Origin: an uncultured Lachnospiraceae bacterium
GTDB lineage: Bacteria; Bacillota_A; Clostridia; Lachnospirales; Lachnospiraceae
Reading direction: 5' to 3'
Length of the DNA: 9,765 bases
Assembly (NCBI GenBank): GCA_946613735.1
Contig: CAMOFS010000033.1
Span: 1 to 9,765 of the forward strand
The stretch's first letter is position 1. Each line of letters begins with the position of its first letter. A model generated the notes under the pieces. It worked only from the letters and a program-made list of their open reading frames with translations, had not been told where the DNA came from and did not search any database. The position numbers and the translations under genes are program-made. Shown here in pieces: positions 1-7,284 of the stretch.

Positions 1-1
1 C

Positions 2-904
2 AATTCAAAAAATGAAGACGAAATCGCAAAAAGTGGACTTTTACGCAGGGAGAGTGTGCTAAAACCCGAGGATTTTGTTGCTTTTAGAGCTAACTACGAG
101 CCAAAGAGCACGAATCTTTCCGATACAGCCAAAGAGCTTAACATCATGCCTGACAGTTTTGTTTTTGTGGATGACAATCCGGCTGAAAGGGCAATAGTGG
201 AGGGCTCAATACCGGGAGTTGCAGTACCCGATATTGGTGTTCCCGAGGAATATATGGGTATTCTCGACCGATCCGGCTTTTTTGAACAGACCATCCGCTC
301 GGCGGATGATGCGCGCCGGGTACAGATGTACCGTGAGAATCAAATGCGTGACAGCTTAAAGGCAAATTTTTCTGACTACCGGGATTATCTTAAGTCCCTA
401 AGGATGACGGCTGAAATAAAAGCTTTTTCAAGCGAAAATTTCTCCCGCATCTCCCAGCTTACCAACAAAAGTAACCAGTTTAACCTGACCACCAAAAGAT
501 GCACAGTAGGCGATATAGAGTCATTTGCATCGGATGACAGGTTCATCACACTTTCCGGAGCCCTTTCGGACAGGTTCGGTGACAATGGTATAGTAAGCCT
601 CATCGTGGCAGAGTCAGATGGAAAGGGAGCGCTTGATATCAGGCTTTGGCTCATGAGCTGCAGGGTTTTAAAGCGGGATATGGAATATGCCATGATGGAT
701 GCGCTCTGCACCCGGGCTATGAATAATAAGCTAAACCTGATCAGGGGATATTATTATCCCACGAAAAAGAACGGGATGGTAAAAGAGTTTTACGGGAACA
801 TGGGCTTTAGTCTGGTCTCATGTGATGAAGAGCAAAATACGGTATGGGAATATGAAATACCAAAGGACAGGACTTTTAGCCAGGATGTAATTGATGTCTT
901 ATAA
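2..904 (+). CDS. FkbH-like HAD-IIIC / GNAT-type protein (5' truncated by window edge)
   Basis: The reading frame is open from base 2, so the true start lies upstream; the GTG at 56 is internal to the protein. The first visible residues (SKNEDEIAKSGLLRRE..LKPEDF) match the FkbH signature between HAD motifs. They are followed by the conserved DSFVFVDDNPAER segment, which carries late HAD acidic residues. The C-terminal half has the FkbH hallmark QLTNKSNQFNLTTKR and a GNAT-like fold (RLWLMSCRVLKRDMEY, then FYGNMGF near the end). The N-terminal DxDxT nucleophile motif is outside the window. Known FkbH proteins dephosphorylate 1,3-bisphosphoglycerate and load glyceryl units onto an acyl carrier protein; relatives occur in polysaccharide clusters. 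The stop overlaps the next gene by 11 bases, which suggests translational coupling with an acyltransferase. Role here (supplying an acyl or glyceryl group for glycan decoration) is inferred; family assignment is firm. Confidence 0.9.
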   Translation, partial: NSKNEDEIAKSGLLRRESVLKPEDFVAFRANYEPKSTNLSDTAKELNIMPDSFVFVDDNPAERAIVEGSIPGVAVPDIGVPEEYMGILDRSGFFEQTIRSADDARRVQMYRENQMRDSLKANFSDYRDYLKSLRMTAEIKAFSSENFSRISQLTNKSNQFNLTTKRCTVGDIESFASDDRFITLSGALSDRFGDNGIVSLIVAESDGKGALDIRLWLMSCRVLKRDMEYAMMDALCTRAMNNKLNLIRGYYYPTKKNGMVKEFYGNMGFSLVSCDEEQNTVWEYEIPKDRTFSQDVIDVL

Positions 905-1901
905 GATTTTTTTGAAAAACAGAAATGCCCTGATGGGAGCGGCTATGATCTGGATCATGCTGTTTCACGCAGAGCTTCATACCGGGATCGAATGGCTGGA
1001 TACCTTTTGCTCCCTGGGATTTGCCGGAACAGACATCTTTTTCTTTTTATCGGGTGTCGGGATCTATCTGTCGCTTTCTAACAGTGATGGACTTCTCTCA
1101 TATTATAAAAAGCGCTTTGTCCGCATCATGCCCATGTACTGGTGCTTTATCGTCTTCTGGATCGCATTTCGGTTTTATATTGATAAAATGACGTGGCCGG
1201 CTGCATTTTTAAATGTTTTGGGTATAGAGGCTGTGTTTGATATACAGATGGCCTTTAACTGGTATATCTCTTTTCTTCTGATCTTTTATATCATTGCGCC
1301 CCTTATCCGCATTTTTATTGATATCGCAAAGGCGCCGGGTACCATTGCACTCATGTGTCTGCTTTTGTACCTGGGCTATGCTGTTATAGAAAACTCTAAC
1401 GTTATGATAGGTTTTGCCAGGCTCCCCGTGTTCATCATGGGAATGTTCTTTGGGAAAAAAATGGCTGACGAGCCTGATGGTTCATTTTCTGCTGCAAAGG
1501 TCATAGTCCTTGCTCTTTTGATCCCGGTGGGCTGTGCTCTGACGCTTGGGTTCAAAGAAGACTTTATGTGGGGCTGGCATACCGGCATGTCCTGGTATCC
1601 ACTGCTTTTGTCCACTCCGGGACTGTGTCTGGTGCAAGCCCTGATATTTGAACATTTGCCTGCTGCCATAAGTGGAGCTTTTTCTTTTGTAGGCCGGCAT
1701 ACCCTTTCAATCTACATGATACATCTGTTTTTCTACGAGATTTATAACCAGCTTCTGGTGGTTCCGGAGGTTTTGGAGACAAAGCTGTGGCACTATCCCA
1801 TTATCTGGGTACTCGTGGCAGCAGGCTGCATGCTTTTGGAGGCAACCTGTGGCCTTATTACAAAAAGTCGGGCAGAAAAGCCCTCCGGAGGTATTGAGTG
1901 A
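894..1901 (+). CDS. Acyltransferase family 3 (AT3, OafA-type) membrane protein, copy A
   Basis: 335 aa integral membrane protein with about ten hydrophobic segments, the usual size for a stand-alone AT3 (Acyl_transf_3) domain. Family landmarks: Arg10 and His25 in the first membrane segment (NRNALMG..MLFHAELH), GTDIFFFLSG at 45-54, the basic loop YYKKRFVRIMP around 71-80, FNWYIS at 121-126, RLPVFIMGM at 176-184, and SIYMIHLFF with His277 near the end. AT3 proteins move acyl groups from a cytoplasmic donor onto extracytoplasmic glycans or lipids; the substrate cannot be read from sequence. ATG 894 is preferred over TTG 891 because AGGA lies about 7 bases upstream and ATG directly follows. The gene overlaps the FkbH stop by 11 bases and the next acyltransferase by 4, so the three form one operon. 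Confidence 0.9.
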   Translation: MSYKIFLKNRNALMGAAMIWIMLFHAELHTGIEWLDTFCSLGFAGTDIFFFLSGVGIYLSLSNSDGLLSYYKKRFVRIMPMYWCFIVFWIAFRFYIDKMTWPAAFLNVLGIEAVFDIQMAFNWYISFLLIFYIIAPLIRIFIDIAKAPGTIALMCLLLYLGYAVIENSNVMIGFARLPVFIMGMFFGKKMADEPDGSFSAAKVIVLALLIPVGCALTLGFKEDFMWGWHTGMSWYPLLLSTPGLCLVQALIFEHLPAAISGAFSFVGRHTLSIYMIHLFFYEIYNQLLVVPEVLETKLWHYPIIWVLVAAGCMLLEATCGLITKSRAEKPSGGIE

Positions 1902-2926
1902 AGGATAAAAAGGAAAAAAACTACGGCATATGCCTGATGCGGATCTTTTTTGTGTTCATGGTTGTCTGCTTTCACTTCCATGCAAACTGGGACAGCTATC
2001 CTGAGGTTTATATTTTTCTTCGGGAGCTGGCTGTGCCGGTGTTTTTGGTAATTGCCTTTTTTCTGGGCGAGCATACCATAGAGGGAGATGACACTAATAA
2101 AAAGAAGGCGCGGATGCAAAGACTATTTATTCCTTATATCTTCTGGGGCGTCATCATGTATGCCGCCACCCTTTTTGTGGAGCATCTGCTAAATAAGACC
2201 GACGGCGCCAAGGTGAATGAGCTGCCCTGGCAGCTTCTGACCGGCTGCGTGGAGAGTATCGATCCGCCGCTTTTTTATCTATGGGAGGTAATGCTATTTA
2301 CACTGTTGGGATTTGTATTGTTTGGGATGTTTAAAAAACCCATACCCTGCATCATCTTAGCGGTGCTTTCGGTCGTCTGTCTGTGGATACAGTATGACGG
2401 AAGGCTGACGCTTTTCATGAAAGGCTTCCGCTATGAGATCATGTATACCTTTGGCAGGATTCCGGAGCTTTTACCCTTTGCCGCCTTAGGAATGGTTATT
2501 TCTGCAACCGGGTTCTATAGTCTGTTAAGAAGATACAGAGTACCAAGCTGCGTTTTGCTTACGGTTTTGGTGCCTTTGCTTTTGATCTTCAGAGACAGGA
2601 TCTTTGTCCGTCCGGAGCAGACGCTGGCCTATGCGGGAATAGCGCTCTTTGTGACGGCACCACTGATGTTTTTATGGATGGCGCTTCTGCCGTTTGAAAA
2701 GCTACCGGTGGCAGTCCGGGTCTTTATAGATACGATCTCGGAATACACCATGGGTGTTTTTGCCATACACTGGCCCCTTGGAAAGCTCCTAAATATGATC
2801 TACAGGGAAATGACGGGCATGGAAAAGACCCTTTGGCTTTGCGTTATCATTTTTCTGATAAGTTGGATAATTGCATTTGCCATAAGTCGTATCCCGGGAA
2901 GATTTTCAAAGATGCTGGTCAGCTGA
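1898..2926 (+). CDS. Acyltransferase family 3 membrane protein, copy B
   Basis: 342 aa multi-membrane-span protein. It begins with GTG inside the GTGA overlap with the preceding stop; GGAGG at 1887-1891 sits 6 bases upstream. AT3 landmarks are present but divergent: Arg15 and His26/His28 in the first membrane segment (LMRIFFVFMVVCFHFHAN), VPVFLVIAFFLG at 47-58, basic loop KKKARMQRLFIPYIFWG at 68-84, DPPLFYLWEVMLF at 122-134, RIPELLPFAALGM at 187-199, and EYTMGVFAIHWPLGKLL with His291. It is closer to the AT3 subgroup often found with polysaccharide export genes than to copy A. Product is expected to acylate a cell-surface glycan; substrate unknown. Its 3' end overlaps the convergent GT-C gene by 21 bases, with no room for a conventional terminator between them. 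Confidence 0.88.
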   Translation: MKDKKEKNYGICLMRIFFVFMVVCFHFHANWDSYPEVYIFLRELAVPVFLVIAFFLGEHTIEGDDTNKKKARMQRLFIPYIFWGVIMYAATLFVEHLLNKTDGAKVNELPWQLLTGCVESIDPPLFYLWEVMLFTLLGFVLFGMFKKPIPCIILAVLSVVCLWIQYDGRLTLFMKGFRYEIMYTFGRIPELLPFAALGMVISATGFYSLLRRYRVPSCVLLTVLVPLLLIFRDRIFVRPEQTLAYAGIALFVTAPLMFLWMALLPFEKLPVAVRVFIDTISEYTMGVFAIHWPLGKLLNMIYREMTGMEKTLWLCVIIFLISWIIAFAISRIPGRFSKMLVS

Positions 2927-4453
2927 CAGCCTGCGGTGCCTTTTTTCCATGATGGTCACCAGATTGTGAATGGCAAGCACCATTATGATGGGGACATACA
3001 CGATCAGATATCTTGCCCTGGCTTCAAAGAGCATATCAAAAATGAATATCCCGGTAACTGACAGTGCAAGCACCAAAGTCTTATCGTGCCTGCGCTGTTT
3101 TACTGTAAGGGTCAAAAGCAAAAGAGTCATATACCACAGGAGTTGGTAGATGTACTGCCGTATGAAAAACATGCTTCCCGACTTGTAATAAAAAGCTTTG
3201 TACAGATTAGGAAGAAAACCGTATGTATACTGGGCATTATAAAACCCGGATTCCTCGCCCCAGGCAAAGGTGCCGTCGTTAAATACCACAAGCGCTTTTT
3301 TGCTCAAAAATGAAATGAACTCCCCGGGGGTATAGCTTGAAAAGCGCTCATTTATCCTGGCAAGCTGGGCTTCGGTGCGCTCTTTTTTTGTGGGATAGCT
3401 AAAGGAATATGTAACATCCGAGAGCACAAAGCAGCCGTCATTTTCGCTGTTCATCCCCATCATGAACATATGAAGGGGACCGGTGTTAAGTTCCTTGTTT
3501 ATTTGAAGGGGAGTAAGGGTGATAAGCTTAGAAAAAAGCAGGCTTCCAATTACAAAGACCGCCGCCATCATAACTACTCCTGACAGATAGGATCTTATCC
3601 TTTCCTTGGTTATCTTCTTTGTGATAAAATGGATCGCCTCACATATCCCTATGGCGATAAGGACTATGAGTACGGTGGGCTTGATCTTATAGCCACAAAG
3701 TACCAGGATAAAGATAGCCGTCCACTTTCCGGGCTCCGGAATGGTGCGGTCGATCCTTAGATAAAGGTCATAGGCTGCAATGGGAAAAATAAAGGCGGTC
3801 AGGTCGTTATATACCACAACCTGCCATCCGATGAGACCAAACCAGAGAATATAATCCATAAGACCCAGCCTGCCGGCTGATTCATCATGGAGCTTTTTTA
3901 ATATATCGTAGATAAGCCATGCCACCAGGGTGGATGCCAGGCTCTGGATCACAGTCAGGGTATATAAAACGGAGATCTTGTCTATATGCCCCAGACTCCT
4001 CATTATGACGGCGACAATATACTCAAGCAAAAAAAGTCCGTCGTTATAGGTGTAGTGGGAAAAATAATCAACATCTGCCAGGTCTATCCTGCCGTTCGAT
4101 ATGAGCATAACATTGTGAAGAATGGTACCGGAATCCCAAATTGTGCCTAAAAACAGGATGTTTCTGCTGACCCAGATCTGGTACAAAAAGAACAGGATCA
4201 GTGTTATGAAAACCGGAAACCTGTTTCGTGCGTAGTCATTGGGGCCCACGTTTTTAATGATAGCGATGAGTATCAAAATAGAGATAAGGACCGCTTCAAC
4301 TGCTGGAAGCGGGTATTCCTTTTTAGCCACGTAGTCAACATGAAAGAAGAACGCATTATTAAAAATGATGATACCGGATGCGACTGTCAGGATAAGATAA
4401 AACAGCCGTATCAGGGATTCCTTCAAGGAAAAGTCTCTGTTATTCATTGGCAT
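2906..4453 (-). CDS. GT-C type multi-span membrane glycosyltransferase (GT39/PMT-like superfamily)
   Basis: 515 aa protein with roughly ten to twelve hydrophobic segments. The acidic site expected in the first extracytoplasmic loop of GT-C enzymes is visible as TIWDSGTILHNVMLISNG (Asp107). It is followed by YFSHYTYNDGLFLLEY (130-145), resembling the YFxxYPNNxG motif of a Firmicutes GT-C family. A long hydrophilic region around residues 320-410 contains LHMFMMGMNSENDG and KKALVVFNDGTFAWG, also typical of that family. Such enzymes use a lipid-phosphate-linked sugar and transfer it outside the membrane to a glycan, teichoic acid or protein. The partner GT2 gene immediately upstream overlaps by 14 bases and could make that lipid-linked sugar. 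Two start ATGs exist (4453 and 4447); the upstream one is annotated, and both lie inside the GT2 3' end. Exact donor and acceptor are unknown. Confidence 0.8.
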   Translation of the reverse strand: MPMNNRDFSLKESLIRLFYLILTVASGIIIFNNAFFFHVDYVAKKEYPLPAVEAVLISILILIAIIKNVGPNDYARNRFPVFITLILFFLYQIWVSRNILFLGTIWDSGTILHNVMLISNGRIDLADVDYFSHYTYNDGLFLLEYIVAVIMRSLGHIDKISVLYTLTVIQSLASTLVAWLIYDILKKLHDESAGRLGLMDYILWFGLIGWQVVVYNDLTAFIFPIAAYDLYLRIDRTIPEPGKWTAIFILVLCGYKIKPTVLIVLIAIGICEAIHFITKKITKERIRSYLSGVVMMAAVFVIGSLLFSKLITLTPLQINKELNTGPLHMFMMGMNSENDGCFVLSDVTYSFSYPTKKERTEAQLARINERFSSYTPGEFISFLSKKALVVFNDGTFAWGEESGFYNAQYTYGFLPNLYKAFYYKSGSMFFIRQYIYQLLWYMTLLLLTLTVKQRRHDKTLVLALSVTGIFIFDMLFEARARYLIVYVPIIMVLAIHNLVTIMEKRHRRLSADQHL

Positions 4454-5180
4454 CTTTTTTTATCTTTGCATCGATGTCTCTGTTGATGGAAGTGAATTCC
4501 TTAAGGGCATTAAAGCCTATGCCGAAAAACTTACTTATGTTGTACATACTGTTTCCCTGCTCTCTTGAAACAAAGGATATGGGCAGGTAATGTACGTTCA
4601 TATGAAGCTTTTGAAATACCACGCTTAGGACAACCTGAGCCAGGAGATAATCTGTGGGCACATATAAAAGAGCTTTTTTTAGCGCATCCCTTTTCATCAG
4701 TCTGAAAGGCACATTTGAATCCGGCACGGTCACATGGAAGATACTCTTTACAACCATAGATAGCACACGTGAGATCACAAGCCTGCCAAAGCCGTCACCC
4801 CGTTTGTGTCGCACACCCATGACCACGTCACAGCATTCTATCTCCCTAATAAAGGGGTCAAAGTCTGAGGGCAGTGTCTGGCCATCAGAATCCGTCTGAA
4901 ATATAAGCCCGGCACCCTGATCCAGTGCGTAGCGATAGCCGTACATACAGGTTGATGCATGTCCGGAGTTTTCCTTTGTAAGAACTGTAAGAAGTGGATA
5001 TTTTTCTTCCTTTTTCTTTGCTGCCTCGTAGGTGTTGTCCTTGCTGCCGTCGTTTATAATCACCAAGCGGGAGTTATCGCTGCTTCCGTATTTTTCTATG
5101 ATGGGGTACCAGGAGTCTATGACACCTTCGATGTTTTCCTCTTCATTGTATGCGGGTATTATTATATACAAATCACTCAT
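4440..5180 (-). CDS. Family 2 glycosyltransferase, DPM1/GtrB-like (lipid-phosphate sugar synthase candidate)
   Basis: 246 aa soluble or peripheral GT-A enzyme. Motifs: IIIPAYNEEENI at residues 6-17, VIINDGSKDNT at 40-50, the metal- and nucleotide-sugar-binding DSD at 97-99 (FQTDSDGQ), DSNVPFRLM at 154-162, and SREQGNSMYN at 205-214 in the acceptor-side region. It lacks the C-terminal transmembrane pair of GtrB and CsbB, so it resembles the short DPM1 form. Known relatives transfer a sugar from UDP or GDP to undecaprenyl or dolichyl phosphate on the cytoplasmic face. ATG 5180 is chosen because the family N-terminus begins right there. A longer TTG start at 5216 would lie in the -35 box and adds residues without family similarity. 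No Shine-Dalgarno sequence precedes ATG 5180, and the predicted transcription start coincides with it. Operon with the GT-C gene downstream. Confidence 0.9.
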   Translation of the reverse strand: MSDLYIIIPAYNEEENIEGVIDSWYPIIEKYGSSDNSRLVIINDGSKDNTYEAAKKKEEKYPLLTVLTKENSGHASTCMYGYRYALDQGAGLIFQTDSDGQTLPSDFDPFIREIECCDVVMGVRHKRGDGFGRLVISRVLSMVVKSIFHVTVPDSNVPFRLMKRDALKKALLYVPTDYLLAQVVLSVVFQKLHMNVHYLPISFVSREQGNSMYNISKFFGIGFNALKEFTSINRDIDAKIKKDANE

Positions 5181-5187
5181 AGCCGCG

Positions 5188-5216
5188 ATTATATCACGAT
5201 AAAAAGGGATTTGCAA
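5188..5216 (-). promoter_or_regulatory. Sigma-A promoter for the GT2/GT-C operon, probably giving a leaderless mRNA
   Basis: Read on the minus strand: -35 TTGCAA (5211-5216), 17-base spacer, -10 TATAAT (5188-5193) with an upstream TG giving an extended -10 (TGATATAAT). Only seven bases (CGCGGCT) separate the -10 from ATG 5180, so transcription should start at or within a base of the initiation codon. The hexamers and spacing are seen directly; start-site placement is inferred from the usual 6-8 base distance. Confidence 0.75.
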
Positions 5217-5236
5217 ACACTACAGGCAATATCGCC

Positions 5237-5265
5237 TTGTATCTTTATGATATTTTATTTATAAT
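5237..5265 (+). promoter_or_regulatory. Sigma-A promoter for the AT3 pair C-D
   Basis: -35 TTGTAT (5237-5242), exact 17-base spacer, -10 TATAAT (5260-5265), in an AT-rich stretch. Predicted transcription start is around 5271-5272. The -35 box is 20 bases from the -35 of the opposing promoter. That interval contains GGCAATATCGCC (5225-5236), an imperfect dyad that could be a regulator site but is too short to call. Confidence 0.7.
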
Positions 5266-5303
5266 TTTAAATGTTGCAAAGCATAGGGAAGGGCTCTGGA
5301 TAC

Positions 5304-6287
5304 ATGACTGATACCAAAACACGAGAAAAAATGTTTGATATAGCAAAGGCACTGGCATTTATTGCCGTTGTCTGGGGACATATGTTTCCGCTGCACGGCA
5401 TGTGGTTTGTATACGGCTTCCACCTTCAGGTATTCTTTTTCATAAGCGGCTGGTTTTTCAGTGTAAAAAAGAAGCCTGTGGATTTTCTTGTGGGAAAGGC
5501 TGTACGGCTTATTCTTCCATATGTGGTGATAGGTGCTTTGGTGTGCGTCCTGCTTGGAATAAAAAACTATCTGTTTTCGGATATACCTCTTAAGGGTGCT
5601 GTTTTAGAACAGGCTGATCTGTATTTCTGGCAGGGGACGACGCCCATAGGGCCCATGTGGTTTTTGCCGGCCCTTTTCTTTTCGCTGGTTGTCTTTTATA
5701 TCCTGGCAAAACCAAAATACACCATCCTGCTTTTGCCTTTTATAGTGTATGGAGCCTGTGTCCTGTCAAAAACCCTATGGCTTCCGTTTTTTATAATAAA
5801 CGGTGTAGTGGCCAGTGGATACGTGGGGATCGGGTATCTGTCAAGAAAGGGCTACGAAAAACTAAAGGGATCGCATCCTAAGGCAGGGTATATCTTTGAT
5901 GTCGGCTTTGTAGTGGCTATGGTCATTTGGGTGATCTTTCAGTGGACTATGCCGGGTATGATACATCTCTTCAAAAATGAATTCCCACGGGGCATAGTGG
6001 ATTATCTGGGAGCAATGGCAGCAGTATATGCGGTGCTCTATATTTCAAAAAAGATACTCTCTCCCATCAGATATGTTAGCGATTATCTGTGCTTTTTCGG
6101 TAAGAATACCATGCTCTTAATATGCATTCACGAGTTTGATGCGGCCTTTGGCATTATGGTCAGGTGTGCCCGGTTTTTGCCATTTGAGGGAATACCTTTA
6201 AACCTTGTGCTTTTGATCATAATGGTGGCGACATACAGCCTGATAGTTTATATCATAAGATGCCTTCAAAGGCTTTTGGTAAACTGA
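5304..6287 (+). CDS. Acyltransferase family 3 membrane protein, copy C (tandem paralogue)
   Basis: 327 aa polytopic protein of the AT3 family. Landmarks: FDIAKALAFIAVVWGH with His26, FHLQVFFFISGWFF at 39-52, basic segment around KKKP and AVRLILPY (55-73), GPMWFLPALFF at 116-126, WLPFFIINGVVASGYVGIGY, PRGIVDYLG at 228-236, and FFGKNTMLLICIHEFD with His276. The FDIAKxxxxIxVVWGH subgroup is common in surface polysaccharide loci and acetylates or otherwise acylates sugars; the donor is unknown. ATG 5304 is chosen because it gives the same length and start register as the downstream paralogue. A weak GGGAAGGG purine run lies at 5286-5293. ATG 5271 is an alternative, adds 11 residues, and would be leaderless from the mapped promoter. 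Followed after 13 bases by copy D. Confidence 0.88.
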   Translation: MTDTKTREKMFDIAKALAFIAVVWGHMFPLHGMWFVYGFHLQVFFFISGWFFSVKKKPVDFLVGKAVRLILPYVVIGALVCVLLGIKNYLFSDIPLKGAVLEQADLYFWQGTTPIGPMWFLPALFFSLVVFYILAKPKYTILLLPFIVYGACVLSKTLWLPFFIINGVVASGYVGIGYLSRKGYEKLKGSHPKAGYIFDVGFVVAMVIWVIFQWTMPGMIHLFKNEFPRGIVDYLGAMAAVYAVLYISKKILSPIRYVSDYLCFFGKNTMLLICIHEFDAAFGIMVRCARFLPFEGIPLNLVLLIIMVATYSLIVYIIRCLQRLLVN

Positions 6288-6300
6288 AAGAGGAGATATA

Positions 6301-7284
6301 GTGGAAGAAAAAAACAGATTGGATTATTTTGACATAGCAAAGGGCATCTGCTTTATCGCAGTGGTGTGGGGCCATTTCATGAGCCCCTATGGCACGGTGC
6401 TGCTTTATACCTTCAATCTGCCAACCTTTTTTCTGATCAGCGGGTATTTTTTGAACAGGAAAAAACCCATAGGGGAGTACTGTGTCAAAAAAGCAAAACA
6501 GCTTCTGGTGCCCTACTATATAACCGGTGGTTTTATGATACTGCTTTGTGCCATTTTAAGAGGAGATGTGGCAGAGTGGACAGGCCGGGTGATATATGCT
6601 GCCGGACTTGTGCCGGAGCATCCCCTTATGAATGTAGGATTTGTGGGCCCAATCTGGTTTTTCTGGGCGCTGTTTTTTGCACTGATCATTGCAAGGGTAG
6701 GGATCATCCGTGTGTGGACGGCATTGGTTGTGGTGATAGCGGTTTTGGCCGGGTATGTTTCCTCACGGTTCATCTGGCTGCCCTTTGAGATCCAGGCCGG
6801 CATGATGCTCTCCGGATATGTTTATGTGGGATATCTGGCAAAATGCCTGGTCGACAAAGTAAAGCCGCACATCTCCAGGGAGTGGTTATGGCAGATTACG
6901 GGACTGCTTACGGCAGCTATGGTAATCATCTGGTTCTGGTATTATTCCGGGGAGGAAAAAAGTGTGCTTTTTTGCATCAATACTTATCCCAGGGGAGTGA
7001 TAGATTATGTAGGACCATTTAGTGCCATGTTTTCTGTGATACTGCTGTGTGCATTTTTCGTTCGATACATACCCGTGGTCTCCCGGGGGCTTCGCTGGAT
7101 AGGGCAAAACACTCTTTTCATGTTGTGCCTCCATACGGTGGATACCATGTTTTATGACTGGGATTTTCTGCTTCACTGGGAGGATGTTATCACCTGGAGG
7201 ACCCTTTTGGTGATACTGATCTTCAAGTTTGCGGTATATATCGGAATTACCAGCTTAGTCGGTGTAGTTCGCCGACGGGATTAA
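6301..7284 (+). CDS. Acyltransferase family 3 membrane protein, copy D (tandem paralogue of copy C)
   Basis: 327 aa, exactly the length of copy C and collinear with it. Shared blocks: FDIAKGICFIAVVWGH (His25), FNLPTFFLISGYFL, GPIWFFWALFF at 116-126 (same residue numbers as in copy C), WLPFEIQAGMMLSGYVYVGYL, YPRGVIDYVG, and WIGQNTLFMLCLHTVD with His278. This argues for tandem gene duplication followed by substantial divergence. GTG start with AGGAG at 6291-6295, five bases upstream. It is expected to acylate an extracytoplasmic glycan, in the same operon as copy C. The 3' end overlaps the convergent trmL gene by 38 bases; a short perfect hairpin (CGGGA, loop TTAAG, TCCCG at 7276-7290) sits over the stop codon without a T tract. 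Confidence 0.9.
   Translation: MEEKNRLDYFDIAKGICFIAVVWGHFMSPYGTVLLYTFNLPTFFLISGYFLNRKKPIGEYCVKKAKQLLVPYYITGGFMILLCAILRGDVAEWTGRVIYAAGLVPEHPLMNVGFVGPIWFFWALFFALIIARVGIIRVWTALVVVIAVLAGYVSSRFIWLPFEIQAGMMLSGYVYVGYLAKCLVDKVKPHISREWLWQITGLLTAAMVIIWFWYYSGEEKSVLFCINTYPRGVIDYVGPFSAMFSVILLCAFFVRYIPVVSRGLRWIGQNTLFMLCLHTVDTMFYDWDFLLHWEDVITWRTLLVILIFKFAVYIGITSLVGVVRRRD

Noticed and set aside
56..904. FkbH gene as complete, starting at GTG 56
   Set aside because: The frame is open to the window edge and upstream residues match the FkbH family, so the gene is truncated by the window.
2918..2946. Intrinsic terminator formed by palindrome GTCAGCTGAC (2918-2927) and T6 (2941-2946)
   Set aside because: The stem is short and 13 bases of non-pairing sequence separate it from the T run.
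5178..5216. Longer GT2 start at TTG 5216 (12 extra residues)
   Set aside because: The TTG lies in the -35 hexamer, and the extra residues precede the normal family N-terminus.
6366..6788. 140-codon alternative frame inside AT3 copy D
   Set aside because: The Cys/Arg-rich composition is typical of an out-of-frame reading; the AT3 frame carries all family motifs.
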